This document shows positions 42,876 through 52,240 of a stretch of 64,000 nucleotides of DNA, piece after piece. Under the pieces are notes generated by a model, which worked only from the letters and a program-made list of their open reading frames with translations, was not told the origin of the DNA and ran no database searches. Each line of letters opens with the position of its first letter. Position 1 is the stretch's first letter. The stretch is from Peptoniphilaceae bacterium. Its GTDB lineage: Bacteria > Bacillota > Clostridia > Tissierellales > Peptoniphilaceae. Where the stretch lies: positions 1 through 64,000 of the forward strand of contig CAJUSY010000049.1 of the NCBI GenBank assembly GCA_910589545.1. The letters are read 5' to 3'. The translations under genes were made by a program, and so were the position numbers.

Positions 42876-43777
42876 GTGTAATCTAGTTTTGTTTTGTTGA
42901 GAGCTGTGATAAAATCTGGCTTTAAGTTTCCTATCACATTGATTTTTTCATGTGTTTGTGGATGAATAAACTGAAGATTGTATGCATGGAGAGCTTGACT
43001 ATCCAATAAGATTTTTTCTTTTTTTAAACCATATAGTTTATCACCTAAAATAGGATGATGAATATAATTCATGTGAACTCTTATTTGGTGAGTTCTTCCT
43101 GTTTTAATTTGAACTTTGACTAGAGAATAATCTTCATTACAATCCAATCTTTCATAGTAAGAAACGGATAATTTACCTTCATCAGAAATCATCATTTTTT
43201 TTCTATCTTTTGAATTTCTAGACATATATTTTTCAATTTTATCACTTTCATCAATTTTACCATGCACAATACATAGATATGTTTTTGTAATTTCATGATT
43301 TTTTATAATTTCTTTAAGTTTTAAATGTGTGTCGTTGTCTTTTGCAATTATTATAAGTCCCGTTGTATCCTTGTCTAGTCTGTGGACAATTCCCCTTCTA
43401 TACTCTCCATCTACATCACTTAAATTATCAAAATTATACATCAAATAATTGACCAAAGTGTCAGAGTAGATTGTCTCTGTTGGATGAACTATAACATTTT
43501 TATCTTTATTAATAATCGCTAAGTACTCATCCTCATACACCACATCTAAATCGTGTTTTTGTGCTCTTATAGTCTTATCTTCTTTTTCATAGTCGAATTT
43601 AATTTTATCATTTGAATTTAACTTGTAGTTTTTCTTCTGAGGTTTATCATTAACCAAAACTTTGTTATCTTCAATAAATTTCTGAATTTCACTTCTGGAT
43701 AATTGAACTTCATTTGCTAGGAAAACATCTAATCTAATATTTTGATTAGAATCGTCAATTAAAAATTCGTACATCAT
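42854..43777 (-). CDS. RluD-family 23S rRNA pseudouridine synthase
   Basis: 307 residues. An N-terminal S4 RNA-binding domain (LDVFLANEVQLSRSEIQKFI) precedes the RluA-type catalytic domain with Asp in GIVHRLDKDTTGLIIIAK and KTGRTHQIRVHM. It is the RluD/YlyB type usually found after lspA. The ung gene is inserted between lspA and it. It begins at the ung stop (ATGATG). Confidence 0.93.
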   Translation of the reverse strand: MMYEFLIDDSNQNIRLDVFLANEVQLSRSEIQKFIEDNKVLVNDKPQKKNYKLNSNDKIKFDYEKEDKTIRAQKHDLDVVYEDEYLAIINKDKNVIVHPTETIYSDTLVNYLMYNFDNLSDVDGEYRRGIVHRLDKDTTGLIIIAKDNDTHLKLKEIIKNHEITKTYLCIVHGKIDESDKIEKYMSRNSKDRKKMMISDEGKLSVSYYERLDCNEDYSLVKVQIKTGRTHQIRVHMNYIHHPILGDKLYGLKKEKILLDSQALHAYNLQFIHPQTHEKINVIGNLKPDFITALNKTKLDYTKIPSKL

Positions 43778-44451
43778 ATATTTTCAATCTTCCAGTCAAT
43801 TTGTTCAAGTCCATTGTCTTTCAAATAATCGTTGGCTTTTATAAAATGGTTGCATCCAAAAAAACCTCTATTAGCCGAGAAAGGAGAAGGATGTGGAGAT
43901 TCTAAAATAAGAGCATTCTTGCTTTTGATTAAATCTTTTTTCATTCTCGCATTGTTTCCCCACAATATAAATACTATAGGTCTGTCTGAATTCCCTAATA
44001 ATTCGATAATTTTATCGGTTAAAATTTGCCATCCAATTTTTGAATGAGAATTCGGCTTGTTCTCAATTACTGTAAGGGAAGTATTTAACAATAAAACTCC
44101 TTGCTCTGCCCATTTCATTAAATATCCATTATTTGGAATTGGATAACCAAATTCATTTTGCAATTCCTTGTAGATATTAACCAATGAAGGTGGCGTTTTG
44201 ACATTTGGTTTTACAGAGAAACTAAGTCCATGAGCTTGATTAGGATTGTGATATGGATCTTGCCCTAAAATCACAACTTTACAATTCTCATAAGGAACTA
44301 ATCTTAACGCTTCAAAAATATAATTCATATCTGGATATACATTGTAATTTTGATAATCGTGGATTAAAACTTCCCTGATTTTTTTGTAGTAATCTTTGTC
44401 CCATTCATCTTTTAATAATTCATCCCAACTATTTCCTATATTTACACTCAT
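43774..44451 (-). CDS. ung: Uracil-DNA glycosylase, family 1
   Basis: 225 residues. The water-activating motif is LGQDPYHNPNQAHGLSFSV (Asp about 62), with LLNTSLTV and the minor-groove loop HPSPFSANRGFFGC. It excises uracil from DNA. It overlaps lspA by one base (TAATG) and rluD by 4 bases. Confidence 0.96.
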   Translation of the reverse strand: MSVNIGNSWDELLKDEWDKDYYKKIREVLIHDYQNYNVYPDMNYIFEALRLVPYENCKVVILGQDPYHNPNQAHGLSFSVKPNVKTPPSLVNIYKELQNEFGYPIPNNGYLMKWAEQGVLLLNTSLTVIENKPNSHSKIGWQILTDKIIELLGNSDRPIVFILWGNNARMKKDLIKSKNALILESPHPSPFSANRGFFGCNHFIKANDYLKDNGLEQIDWKIENI

Positions 44452-44897
44452 TAATTCTTTCCTTTTAAACTAAATATCACAAGCAATATACATGACACCA
44501 CAACAGCTATATCAGCTACATTGAACACAGGAAAATCATAGTTAAATGGTAATCTTACAGAAATAAAATCTATAACATAACCTCTGAAAATCCTGTCGAT
44601 AAGATTTCCCAATGCCCCCCCGAGAAGTAGACCGTATATTACTTTTTCAAAATTCATCAAACTTTTGTAATTCTTAAAAATATATACAATAACACAGCCA
44701 ATAATCAATAATGTTATTATCATCAATATTATTTTCTTGTTCTCAAGAATTCCAAATGCTGCCCCTCTATTCTCAAGGTATGTTAGCTTCAAAAATTTGT
44801 CAAATATAACAATATCTCCACTCTTTAGAGAAATCGCCATGTATTTTGTCAAATGATCCAAGCCAATTACCAAAATCATCATTAAAATAGTAACCAT
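44451..44897 (-). CDS. lspA: Lipoprotein signal peptidase
   Basis: 148 residues with four membrane segments. The catalytic aspartates are in GNLIDRIFRGYVIDFI and FNVADIAV; ENRGAAFGIL is also conserved. It cleaves prolipoproteins such as ModA and the nuclease lipoprotein here. Confidence 0.95.
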   Translation of the reverse strand: MVTILMMILVIGLDHLTKYMAISLKSGDIVIFDKFLKLTYLENRGAAFGILENKKIILMIITLLIIGCVIVYIFKNYKSLMNFEKVIYGLLLGGALGNLIDRIFRGYVIDFISVRLPFNYDFPVFNVADIAVVVSCILLVIFSLKGKN

Positions 44898-44905
44898 ATT
44901 TACTC

Positions 44906-45682
44906 CTAAATGTATTTTATATATTTAATTCTCATTTTATCTTTTTTGGTGTTTCCCAAAAATTCCTGAAACTTGAATCTCCCATATCCTCTGATAGAAA
45001 CGAGAGAATTTTCTTTGACTGATTTGCTAGTATTGGTTATAACCTCGTAATCAATTTTAATTTTCTTGTTTTTTATCATAATTTGAGCATCTTTTCTTGA
45101 AATATTTGCCATTGCAGAAACAAAACAATCCAATCGTTCTGAGTTTATAATACCAGTGAAGGATTCGTACTTTTCTTCATTTTTTTGAATATTTTCATCA
45201 ACTATAGATGTGGAAATGTTGAATTTTTTTATCTTCGTTAAATTTAAATTCAAAAAATTTACCATAGTATTTGTAGCGCACAAATAAAACTTTCCATTAT
45301 TAGTAAAAATGTCGCCGATTTTTTCTCTATTAATACCTAAATTTAACACTGCTCCTAAAATATCCCTATGAGATATTTCTTGTTCTGTCTGAATTTCAAG
45401 AATTCCAATATAATCAAAAATATTGATATATTCTTCTGAGTAACAATATCTATCCCACAATATAATAACACTATTTTCACAGTTTATTGGGCAGTTTGTG
45501 ACCTTGTAACCTACATCATGTTCAGTATTTAATATTGAAATTGCATACTCTATTTCCTTAGGATTCATAAAATCAGTTACATAAATAGTTTTTGTCCTTT
45601 TAACTGAAATAAGACTATCAATAAATCTATCGATAGTCTTTTTAATTTCTATATCTTGAATGTAATTTAATTCATAACTCAT
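44906..45682 (-). CDS. ylmH: YlmH family S4-domain RNA-binding protein
   Basis: 258 residues. An N-terminal region is followed by GAVLNLGINREKIGDI and a C-terminal S4 domain (RLDCFVSAMANISRKDAQIMI). YlmH homologues bind RNA or stalled 50S subunits and lie in the division cluster of Gram-positives. It starts one base after yggT. Confidence 0.93.
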   Translation of the reverse strand: MSYELNYIQDIEIKKTIDRFIDSLISVKRTKTIYVTDFMNPKEIEYAISILNTEHDVGYKVTNCPINCENSVIILWDRYCYSEEYINIFDYIGILEIQTEQEISHRDILGAVLNLGINREKIGDIFTNNGKFYLCATNTMVNFLNLNLTKIKKFNISTSIVDENIQKNEEKYESFTGIINSERLDCFVSAMANISRKDAQIMIKNKKIKIDYEVITNTSKSVKENSLVSIRGYGRFKFQEFLGNTKKDKMRIKYIKYI

Positions 45683-45683
45683 A

Positions 45684-45956
45684 TTAAATCAATCCTATTA
45701 TTAAAGATTCAATTATTTGAAGAAATAATAATGTGACTAATGGAGACCAGTCTATAATTCCTCTATCAAATCCTAATATATTAAGTAATTTCTTAGCCGG
45801 ATACATTATATAATCAGTGATTAAATAAAATGAATCTACAAGAGAGTTATTCCTTGCTACATTTAATATTGATAAAATAACCCTAATGAAAATTGACCAT
45901 TCAATTAACTTGAAAATCGTTAAGAAAAAATTTACAATACTAAATCCATTTATCAT
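45684..45956 (-). CDS. YggT family membrane protein (YlmG)
   Basis: 90 residues with two membrane segments and the YggT signature FIRVILSIL to YPAKKLLNILGF. It is linked to cell division and envelope processes. It overlaps sepF by 4 bases. Confidence 0.92.
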   Translation of the reverse strand: MINGFSIVNFFLTIFKLIEWSIFIRVILSILNVARNNSLVDSFYLITDYIMYPAKKLLNILGFDRGIIDWSPLVTLLFLQIIESLIIGLI

Positions 45957-46438
45957 AATTGGAAAAATCCATTATTTTTTGTAATTTGATCTTTGATTTT
46001 TCCGTCGATTTCTACTCCTTTTGGAACCAAAACGAAAATATCTTTAGTTACTTTTTGCATTTTACCATCAAGAGAGTAAATAGCTCCACTTACAAAATCA
46101 AAAATTCTTTGTTTTACATCTTTTTCAAGCATTTCAATATTCAATACAGCGACTTCATTTTTTAAGATAACATCTATCACCTTTGGTGCATCATCAAAAC
46201 TAATTGGTTCATGAATATTAATTTTAACTCTATTTAAAGATTTTGATTCTACTGGTTTAGTTGCAGAATTATTCATGCTTACTATATTGTTTTTAGTTTC
46301 GTAATTTGGTTTTTGTTCATAATCATTTGATTCAGATTCAACATGATCTGATTCATCATAATAGTATTGGTCATCGTAATATTCGTCGTAATCGTCTTCT
46401 ACCCCTACTAATTTTTTAAATGAATTCATAAATGACAT
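45953..46438 (-). CDS. sepF: Cell division protein SepF
   Basis: 161 residues. The N-terminal membrane-binding helix is MSFMNSFKKLVGV, followed by an acidic, Tyr-rich linker (residues 14-45). The C-terminal SepF domain contains DVILKNEVAVLNIEML and DFVSGAIYSLDGKMQKVTKDIFVLVP. SepF polymerises and tethers FtsZ to the membrane. AGGAGG lies 5 bases before the ATG. The ftsZ end is at the right edge of the window. Confidence 0.95.
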   Translation of the reverse strand: MSFMNSFKKLVGVEDDYDEYYDDQYYYDESDHVESESNDYEQKPNYETKNNIVSMNNSATKPVESKSLNRVKINIHEPISFDDAPKVIDVILKNEVAVLNIEMLEKDVKQRIFDFVSGAIYSLDGKMQKVTKDIFVLVPKGVEIDGKIKDQITKNNGFFQL

Positions 46439-46447
46439 AATGTCCTC

Positions 46448-47128
46448 CTAATTATAATTTCTTTTACCAAAAATAAAGCTTCCCACTCTTACCATATTGC
46501 TTCCTTCTTCAAGTGCAACTTTATAATCGTGACTCATCCCCATAGATAAGTATTTCATTTCAATATTTTTGTATTCTCTATTTTTTATTTTATCATAAAT
46601 TTCTCTCATTTTCTTGAAAACCCATCTTATTTCTTCTGGATCTTCAGCAAATGGAGCTATACTCATTAATCCCTTAACCTTTACATATTCACGCTTTTCA
46701 ATTTCTTCAATAAAAGAATCTAAATCATCTAAATACAATCCTGATTTTTGTTCTTCTTCTGCAACATTTAATTGAATTAAACAATCTTGAGGTTTATTAA
46801 TTGCAGAAGCTCTTTTTTCGATCTCTTTTAAAACACTCATTCTGTCCAGTGAATGAATAAGACACGCCTTTCCAACTACATCCTTCACTTTATTTGATTG
46901 CAAATGACCTATCATATGATAATTAACACTATCTTTTAACTCATCATATTTCCAAATCATTTCTTGCGGTTTGTTTTCTCCAATATCAGTTACACCACAA
47001 TCGATAGCTTCTTTGATTCTGTCAATATCCACAGTTTTAGTAACTGCAATAAGTTGTGGTTTTTCTCCATGTGATGCGAAGCTTTTTAAGTTATCATTAA
47101 TTTCATTGAGATTATCTTTGATACTCAT
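46448..47128 (-). CDS. YggS family PLP homeostasis protein
   Basis: 226 residues with the PLP Lys in LIAVTKTVDIDRI, then GENKPQEMIWKY, HMIGHLQSNKV and LSMGMSHDYKVALEEGSNMVRVG. It controls pyridoxal-phosphate and amino acid balance. It overlaps the end of the preceding gene by one base and is followed by sepF, as in most Firmicutes. Confidence 0.95.
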   Translation of the reverse strand: MSIKDNLNEINDNLKSFASHGEKPQLIAVTKTVDIDRIKEAIDCGVTDIGENKPQEMIWKYDELKDSVNYHMIGHLQSNKVKDVVGKACLIHSLDRMSVLKEIEKRASAINKPQDCLIQLNVAEEEQKSGLYLDDLDSFIEEIEKREYVKVKGLMSIAPFAEDPEEIRWVFKKMREIYDKIKNREYKNIEMKYLSMGMSHDYKVALEEGSNMVRVGSFIFGKRNYN

Positions 47129-48285
47129 TATTTTAAAAGTTCCCCCTCTTTAACAAACCTCGGATTTTTAACGATATAATCGTACAACTCCAACGTTTTT
47201 ACTTTCTTGTTGTTAACATCAATTTCACCATCAGTACCTGTTGAAACATATGCAAATTTGTCGTCAGTTTTCAAAACTTTAACTGGTACAAATTTAATTA
47301 TTCCTGTTTCTTTTTTGATGTAAACGCCTTCTATCGAATCTTTTGTAATGATTGACTTCTTCGGTATTTTGAATACCTTTGTTTTCTTATCGATTACAGT
47401 TATAGGAATAAATCTTTTGTTTATCAACTCATTAATACCATCATTCATATCACAAACTATAGTTATGATGCCATCATTTTGTTTTATATTCTTGATGTGA
47501 GCTGAATAATTGTTTTTTCCAAATGTAATTTCTATCTCGTCATTATCTTTCAAATTTCTGTTGAGCTTAGAACTTTCGACATCAAACAAAAGTGACAAAT
47601 TCATACTATCTACAATCGATAAGCCCTTCATGCTGTAGTTTTCATCTAAATCTCTTAAATAAAAATCATTCCCAATAATATTTGAAGAATTGTAGCCTAC
47701 TATGTTCTCATAATTATCAACTTCGCTGTTTAATACTCCACTAGCTGTAGTTTTTACAGTTTTAGATTTTGAATTTAAAACCTCTTTTAATATTTCGAAC
47801 TCTTTCTTATAATGGAAATACTCTTCTTCTGTGATATTTTTCTTTTTATCGTATTCTATCAAAAACTTATCATCAAAATTTCTGTTTCTAATAGAATTAG
47901 ACAAAGTCTTAATGTCTATATCTTTAATTTCAAAATTTTTTGTAGTTTTGTCGTCATGATTTATTTCCAAATCATTGAGTTTATCATCAATATATTTCGT
48001 GCTCATTTGTAAATTAACTTCTTTTGGAATGTTTATTACATTTGAACCTACTGGATACTTTACTTTCTCAGCTACTTTTGTTTCCACATCGTTCAAATAA
48101 ATGTACTCGTCTTTTAGAACAAGAGCATTTACATTGATTTCGTTTTTAATTTTGGAAATATCATTCACAAGATACAGATTTTTTTTAAAGAAAAAACCCA
48201 ACAAATTGTGAACAATAAATACCAATACTAAAAAAGAAATACAAATTATAAAAATTTCTTTTTTGTTTAATCGCTTCGTTTTCAT
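47128..48285 (-). CDS. HlyD-like membrane-anchored protein of the division cluster
   Basis: 385 residues. There is one N-terminal membrane helix (about 11-32) and a long extracytoplasmic part. Features are a lipoyl/barrel-like segment with TTASGVLNSEVDNYENIVG near the middle, a helical stretch before it, and a C-terminal part with IPKKSIITKDSIEGVYIKK. This resembles HlyD-type adaptor proteins that precede yggS-sepF in many clostridia. Function is unknown. No Shine-Dalgarno precedes the ATG, and the promoter just upstream predicts a leaderless mRNA. Confidence 0.75.
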   Translation of the reverse strand: MKTKRLNKKEIFIICISFLVLVFIVHNLLGFFFKKNLYLVNDISKIKNEINVNALVLKDEYIYLNDVETKVAEKVKYPVGSNVINIPKEVNLQMSTKYIDDKLNDLEINHDDKTTKNFEIKDIDIKTLSNSIRNRNFDDKFLIEYDKKKNITEEEYFHYKKEFEILKEVLNSKSKTVKTTASGVLNSEVDNYENIVGYNSSNIIGNDFYLRDLDENYSMKGLSIVDSMNLSLLFDVESSKLNRNLKDNDEIEITFGKNNYSAHIKNIKQNDGIITIVCDMNDGINELINKRFIPITVIDKKTKVFKIPKKSIITKDSIEGVYIKKETGIIKFVPVKVLKTDDKFAYVSTGTDGEIDVNNKKVKTLELYDYIVKNPRFVKEGELLK

Positions 48286-48291
48286 ATTCTG

Positions 48292-48320
48292 ATTATATCA
48301 CAGTATAATTTACATTCCAA
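48292..48320 (-). promoter_or_regulatory. Promoter of the HlyD-like to rluD operon
   Basis: Minus strand: -35 TTGGAA (48320-48315), 17-base spacer, -10 TATAAT (48297-48292). Only six bases separate the -10 from the ATG at 48285, so transcription should start at or within a base of the A of the start codon. Confidence 0.75.
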
Positions 48321-48322
48321 AA

Positions 48323-49549
48323 TTAATTATCGCTCATTTTTCTCATCATTGAGTTCGGTTGAAGCTTTTCATCAATCTTAATTTTAAATATTTGTTGAGC
48401 TTTATTAGCTACTTCAATATTATTCATATCTTCATCATACAAAGTGTCGATTTTAGTAGTTATAAATCCATCCTCTGGGCCAAATATTTCCACTTCGTCA
48501 CCTTTGAATACTCTATTTCTTTGCTCAAAAGTTGCAATTTTACTTTCTTCATCGTAATCCAATAATAAACCAACAAAATCATATTTTCTAATATATGATG
48601 ACGATTCATACAATTGATCATTTTCATCTGGTTTCTTTTCAAAAAATCCCGTAGTAAAATCCCTATAAGAAACTTTTTTTATCTCTTCTAAAAGTCTCTT
48701 AGCTGTTTGTTCATCAAACTCATTATTGTAATACTTGTCGATGGCAATTCTGTAACTTCTAACAACCGTAGCGACATAATATTGGCTTTTTACTCTACCT
48801 TCAATCTTAAAACTATCCACACCAGATTCAATCAATTTATCCAAGTGTTCAATCATACACAAGTCTTTTGAATTAAAGATAAAAGTTCCCTTTTCATCTT
48901 CTTCGATTGGAAAATATTCTCCTGGTCTTTTTTCTTCAACAAGTCGGTACTTCCATCTGCACGCTTGAGCGCAGTCGCCTCTGTTTGCATCTCTACCAGT
49001 CATGTAGTTACTTAATAGACATCTTCCTGAATAAGACATGCACATTGCTCCGTGAACGAAACACTCCAATTCAGAATTAGGAATATTTTTTTTGATATCT
49101 TGAATTTCTTTTAAAGATAATTCACGAGCAAGTACAATTCTTTTTATACCTTGATCCATCCAATATTTTACAGTTCTAAAATTTGTAACTGAAGCTTGTG
49201 TAGACATGTGAACTTCAATATTTTGATTTATACTTCTAATAATAGAATAAATTCCAGGATCAGACACAATCAGTGCATCCACTTTTAAATCTATTAATTT
49301 TTGAATGTATTCTTCAATTCCTTCCAAATCTTCATTGTGGGCTAATATATTCATAGTTATATATATTTTTTTGCCCCTACTATGAGCGTATTCAACCGCT
49401 TCTTTCATATCATCCAATGTGAAATTTTTCGAAGCAGTTCTCAACCCATAATCTGGACCTGCCATATACACCGCATCTGCGCCATAATCAATGGCTGTTT
49501 TTAATTTATCTAAATCACCTGCTGGTGCTAATAATTCAACTTTTTTCAT
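48323..49549 (-). CDS. U32 family peptidase (tRNA hydroxylation protein TrhP type)
   Basis: 408 residues. The N-terminal ELLAPAGDLDKLKTAIDYGADAVY is typical, and the signature is ECFVHGAMCMSYSGRCLLS with further Cys in NRGDCAQACRW (likely Fe-S ligands), followed by a C-terminal beta-barrel domain. TrhP (YrrN/YrrO in Bacillus) takes part in prephenate-dependent 5-hydroxyuridine formation at tRNA position 34. The trmR gene, whose product methylates this base, is immediately upstream, which supports this role. GAGGAG precedes the ATG. Confidence 0.9.
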   Translation of the reverse strand: MKKVELLAPAGDLDKLKTAIDYGADAVYMAGPDYGLRTASKNFTLDDMKEAVEYAHSRGKKIYITMNILAHNEDLEGIEEYIQKLIDLKVDALIVSDPGIYSIIRSINQNIEVHMSTQASVTNFRTVKYWMDQGIKRIVLARELSLKEIQDIKKNIPNSELECFVHGAMCMSYSGRCLLSNYMTGRDANRGDCAQACRWKYRLVEEKRPGEYFPIEEDEKGTFIFNSKDLCMIEHLDKLIESGVDSFKIEGRVKSQYYVATVVRSYRIAIDKYYNNEFDEQTAKRLLEEIKKVSYRDFTTGFFEKKPDENDQLYESSSYIRKYDFVGLLLDYDEESKIATFEQRNRVFKGDEVEIFGPEDGFITTKIDTLYDEDMNNIEVANKAQQIFKIKIDEKLQPNSMMRKMSDN

Positions 49550-49560
49550 TTAATCTCCTC

Positions 49561-49595
49561 AAAAATAGCCGGAAATCATTGACTTCCGACTTTTT
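49561..49595 (-). terminator. Terminator-like hairpin between trmR and the U32 gene
   Basis: AGTCGGAA pairs with TTCCGGCT (one G-U), then ATTTTT on the minus strand. It begins right after the trmR stop and ends just before the RBS of the next gene, so it may only attenuate read-through. Confidence 0.65.
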
Positions 49596-50240
49596 CTATT
49601 TTAATTTAGTTATACTCATTCCATCGTCTATTGGTATTATAGTTGTATCGTATTTTGAACTGTCAGATATTATTTCCAAAAAATCACGTAATCTCTTAAC
49701 TATTGTGATTTTTCTGTGTCTATGTTCGTAGAATTCTTTCTCGCATACCATTCCTCTAAACAAAACATTATCGCATACAATAACAGAATTATGATTAGAC
49801 AATCGAACAGCTTCTTCAAAATATTTAATATATTGTCCTTTTGCGGCATCAATAAATATCAAATCAAATTTTGTCGATAAATTTTTCATAACTTCATATC
49901 CATCTCCAAAAACTAAGTTGATATCACCATAACCATATTTTTTGAAGTTTTCTCTAGCAAAATTCGCATTTTTTTCGTAGTTTTCAACCGTTGTAATCTT
50001 CGCATCGGGACATGTTTTTTTCATAATAATTGAACTATAACCAATAGCTGTCCCAATTTCCAAAATAGATTTTGGCTGTTCCATTAGTAAAATCATCTTT
50101 AACAATTGTCTTACTTCAGGCTCAACAATTGGTATATGATTATCTTTAGCAAATTTTTCTAATTCTAAAATAGTCTCATCATTACTTTTAGATAGTTGTC
50201 TCAAATAATCTTGTAGTTGTTCATTTACAATACTATTCAT
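49596..50240 (-). CDS. trmR: tRNA 5-hydroxyuridine methyltransferase (YrrM type)
   Basis: 214-residue class I O-methyltransferase. The SAM site is ILEIGTAIGYSSIIM, the metal/acid motif is FDLIFIDAAKGQY, and VVCDNVLFRG follows. TrmR methylates ho5U34 in tRNAs to 5-methoxyuridine. It overlaps the ylbF-type gene by 8 bases and precedes the U32 gene. Confidence 0.9.
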   Translation of the reverse strand: MNSIVNEQLQDYLRQLSKSNDETILELEKFAKDNHIPIVEPEVRQLLKMILLMEQPKSILEIGTAIGYSSIIMKKTCPDAKITTVENYEKNANFARENFKKYGYGDINLVFGDGYEVMKNLSTKFDLIFIDAAKGQYIKYFEEAVRLSNHNSVIVCDNVLFRGMVCEKEFYEHRHRKITIVKRLRDFLEIISDSSKYDTTIIPIDDGMSITKLK

Positions 50241-50571
50241 CGTCTAATTTTATGCCACTTTCTAATGCATCATACACATCTTTTAAAATCATAGAAAATC
50301 TTGCATCAGCTTGCAAATAAGCTGCTATTTCATGATTAGTCATTATTATATTTTGTAAACTTTGTAGCTTTTTCATATCCTCAGGATCTTCTTTTCCTGT
50401 TTGTTGTATTTTCAATTGATATTCAAAAAGGTGTTTTTTGAAATCATCTATCATGTTTTTATTGCTTTCGCTTTTTTTATAAACTTCCTTATGAAGTTTT
50501 TTTAGTTCTTGAAATTCCGAAGAATTATTTAACATTTGTGCTAATTCTTCAGCCTTTTTCTTATATTCCAT
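50233..50571 (-). CDS. YlbF/YmcA family protein
   Basis: 112 residues, all helical: AEELAQMLNNSSEFQELKKL, an Ile/Gln-rich middle, and YLQADARFSMILKDVYDAL. YlbF and YmcA are subunits of the Y-complex that affects RNase Y activity in Bacillus. Here it follows rnj by one base, placing two RNA-turnover factors together. Confidence 0.88.
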   Translation of the reverse strand: MEYKKKAEELAQMLNNSSEFQELKKLHKEVYKKSESNKNMIDDFKKHLFEYQLKIQQTGKEDPEDMKKLQSLQNIIMTNHEIAAYLQADARFSMILKDVYDALESGIKLDDE

Positions 50572-50572
50572 A

Positions 50573-52240
50573 TTATACCTCCATAATTACTGGCAATATC
50601 ATTGGATTTCTTTTTATTTCTTGATATAAGAATTTCTTTAATGATTCTCTAATATTATGTTTAAGTGTAGACCAATCATAAATATTTTTCGTGTAACACT
50701 CGTCTAAAACTTTTTGAACAACAGATTTGCATTCTTCCATTAAGTCATTGTTTTCTTTGACATATACAAATCCTCTTGAAATTATATCTGGTCCTGCTAC
50801 AACTTCCTTGTTTCTAGCATCTAATGTAATTACGACTACAATAAGTCCATCTTCTGATAAATGTCTTCTATCTCTTAAAACTACATTTCCAACATCACCT
50901 ACACCTAGACCATCTACTAGAATGTTGCTTGCAAACTTTGTATCTACTAAATTAATGCTTTTTCTTGTAAATTCTATCGTGTTACCATTATCTGCTATCA
51001 CTATATCTTTTTCTTTCATTCCCATATCCAAAGCCAAATTTGCATGACATTTTAAATGTCTCATTTCGCCATGAAGTGGAACAAAAAATTTAGGTTTAAC
51101 TAAAGAATGCATCAACTTCAATTCTTCTTGACAAGCATGCCCACTTACGTGAACATCCGCTAATGATGAATATATAACATTAACTCCCATTTCCATCAAT
51201 TTATTTATAACTGAGCTAACTTGATTATCATTACCGGGAATTGGTGTGGCAGACAAAATAACTGTATCAGTTGGATCTAAGTGAACTTTTCTGTGCGTTC
51301 CGTTTGCCATTCTTGTCATAGCACTCATAGGTTCTCCTTGAGAACCTGTTGTCAATAGCACTATTTCATTAGGTTTGTATTTGTTAATATCGTTGATGTC
51401 AATAATTGTTTTTTCATTAACCTTAATATATCCTAATTCTCTTGCGACATTAACAGTGTTAATCATAGATCTTCCTGACAATGCTACCCTCTTATTAAAA
51501 TGTTCCGCTGCAAAAATCACTTGTTGAATTCTATGAACGTTGGAAGCAAAAGTCGCGACAATAATTCTAGCAGGTGCATCATCAAATAAATTGATAAATG
51601 TTTTTCCAACACTTTTTTCACTCAAAGTGTAACCTTGTCTTTCAACGTTTGTACTATCTGCAAAAAGTGCTAATACTCCTTTATTACCTATTGCTGCTAT
51701 TCTTCCGAAATCCATTCTATTATTATCTATTGGAGTGTAATCTATCTTAAAATCACCTGTAAAGAATAAAACTCCAACAGGAGTTGTAATAGCTAAACTT
51801 GCAGCATCCGGAATAGAGTGACAAACCTTCACAAATTCTACGCTAAATGCACCTAATTTAATCGATTTTCTGTAATCAACCGTATGAAGTGATTTCAGGC
51901 TTAATTTATGCTCCAATATTTTATTTTCCAAAAGTCCCATCGTAAGTTTTGTACCATAAACAGGAACATCTAATTTTTTTAATACATAAGGAATTGCTCC
52001 AATATGATCTTCATGACCATGAGTGATTACAATACCTCTAATCTTTTCTTTGTTTTTTTCTAAATAAGAAATATCTGGAATTACTATATCTACTCCCAAC
52101 ATTTCTTCATCTGGAAATGTCATCCCACAGTCTACAATAATAATATCGTCTTTATACTCAATTACTGTCATATTCTTTCCGATTTCGTTAAGTCCTCCTA
52201 GTGGAATAACTTTTAATTTATCAATATTCTTTTTTGCCAT
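50573..52240 (-). CDS. rnj: Ribonuclease J
   Basis: 555 residues. A metallo-beta-lactamase domain carries the zinc motif THGHEDHIGAIPY (His74, His76, Asp78, His79). It is followed by the beta-CASP part (STNVERQGYTLSE, ATFASNVHRIQQ, GRSM) and a C-terminal domain. It has 5'-3' exo- and endonuclease roles in mRNA decay and rRNA maturation. It follows fur directly with a 1-base gap and lacks its own promoter. Confidence 0.96.
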   Translation of the reverse strand: MAKKNIDKLKVIPLGGLNEIGKNMTVIEYKDDIIIVDCGMTFPDEEMLGVDIVIPDISYLEKNKEKIRGIVITHGHEDHIGAIPYVLKKLDVPVYGTKLTMGLLENKILEHKLSLKSLHTVDYRKSIKLGAFSVEFVKVCHSIPDAASLAITTPVGVLFFTGDFKIDYTPIDNNRMDFGRIAAIGNKGVLALFADSTNVERQGYTLSEKSVGKTFINLFDDAPARIIVATFASNVHRIQQVIFAAEHFNKRVALSGRSMINTVNVARELGYIKVNEKTIIDINDINKYKPNEIVLLTTGSQGEPMSAMTRMANGTHRKVHLDPTDTVILSATPIPGNDNQVSSVINKLMEMGVNVIYSSLADVHVSGHACQEELKLMHSLVKPKFFVPLHGEMRHLKCHANLALDMGMKEKDIVIADNGNTIEFTRKSINLVDTKFASNILVDGLGVGDVGNVVLRDRRHLSEDGLIVVVITLDARNKEVVAGPDIISRGFVYVKENNDLMEECKSVVQKVLDECYTKNIYDWSTLKHNIRESLKKFLYQEIKRNPMILPVIMEV

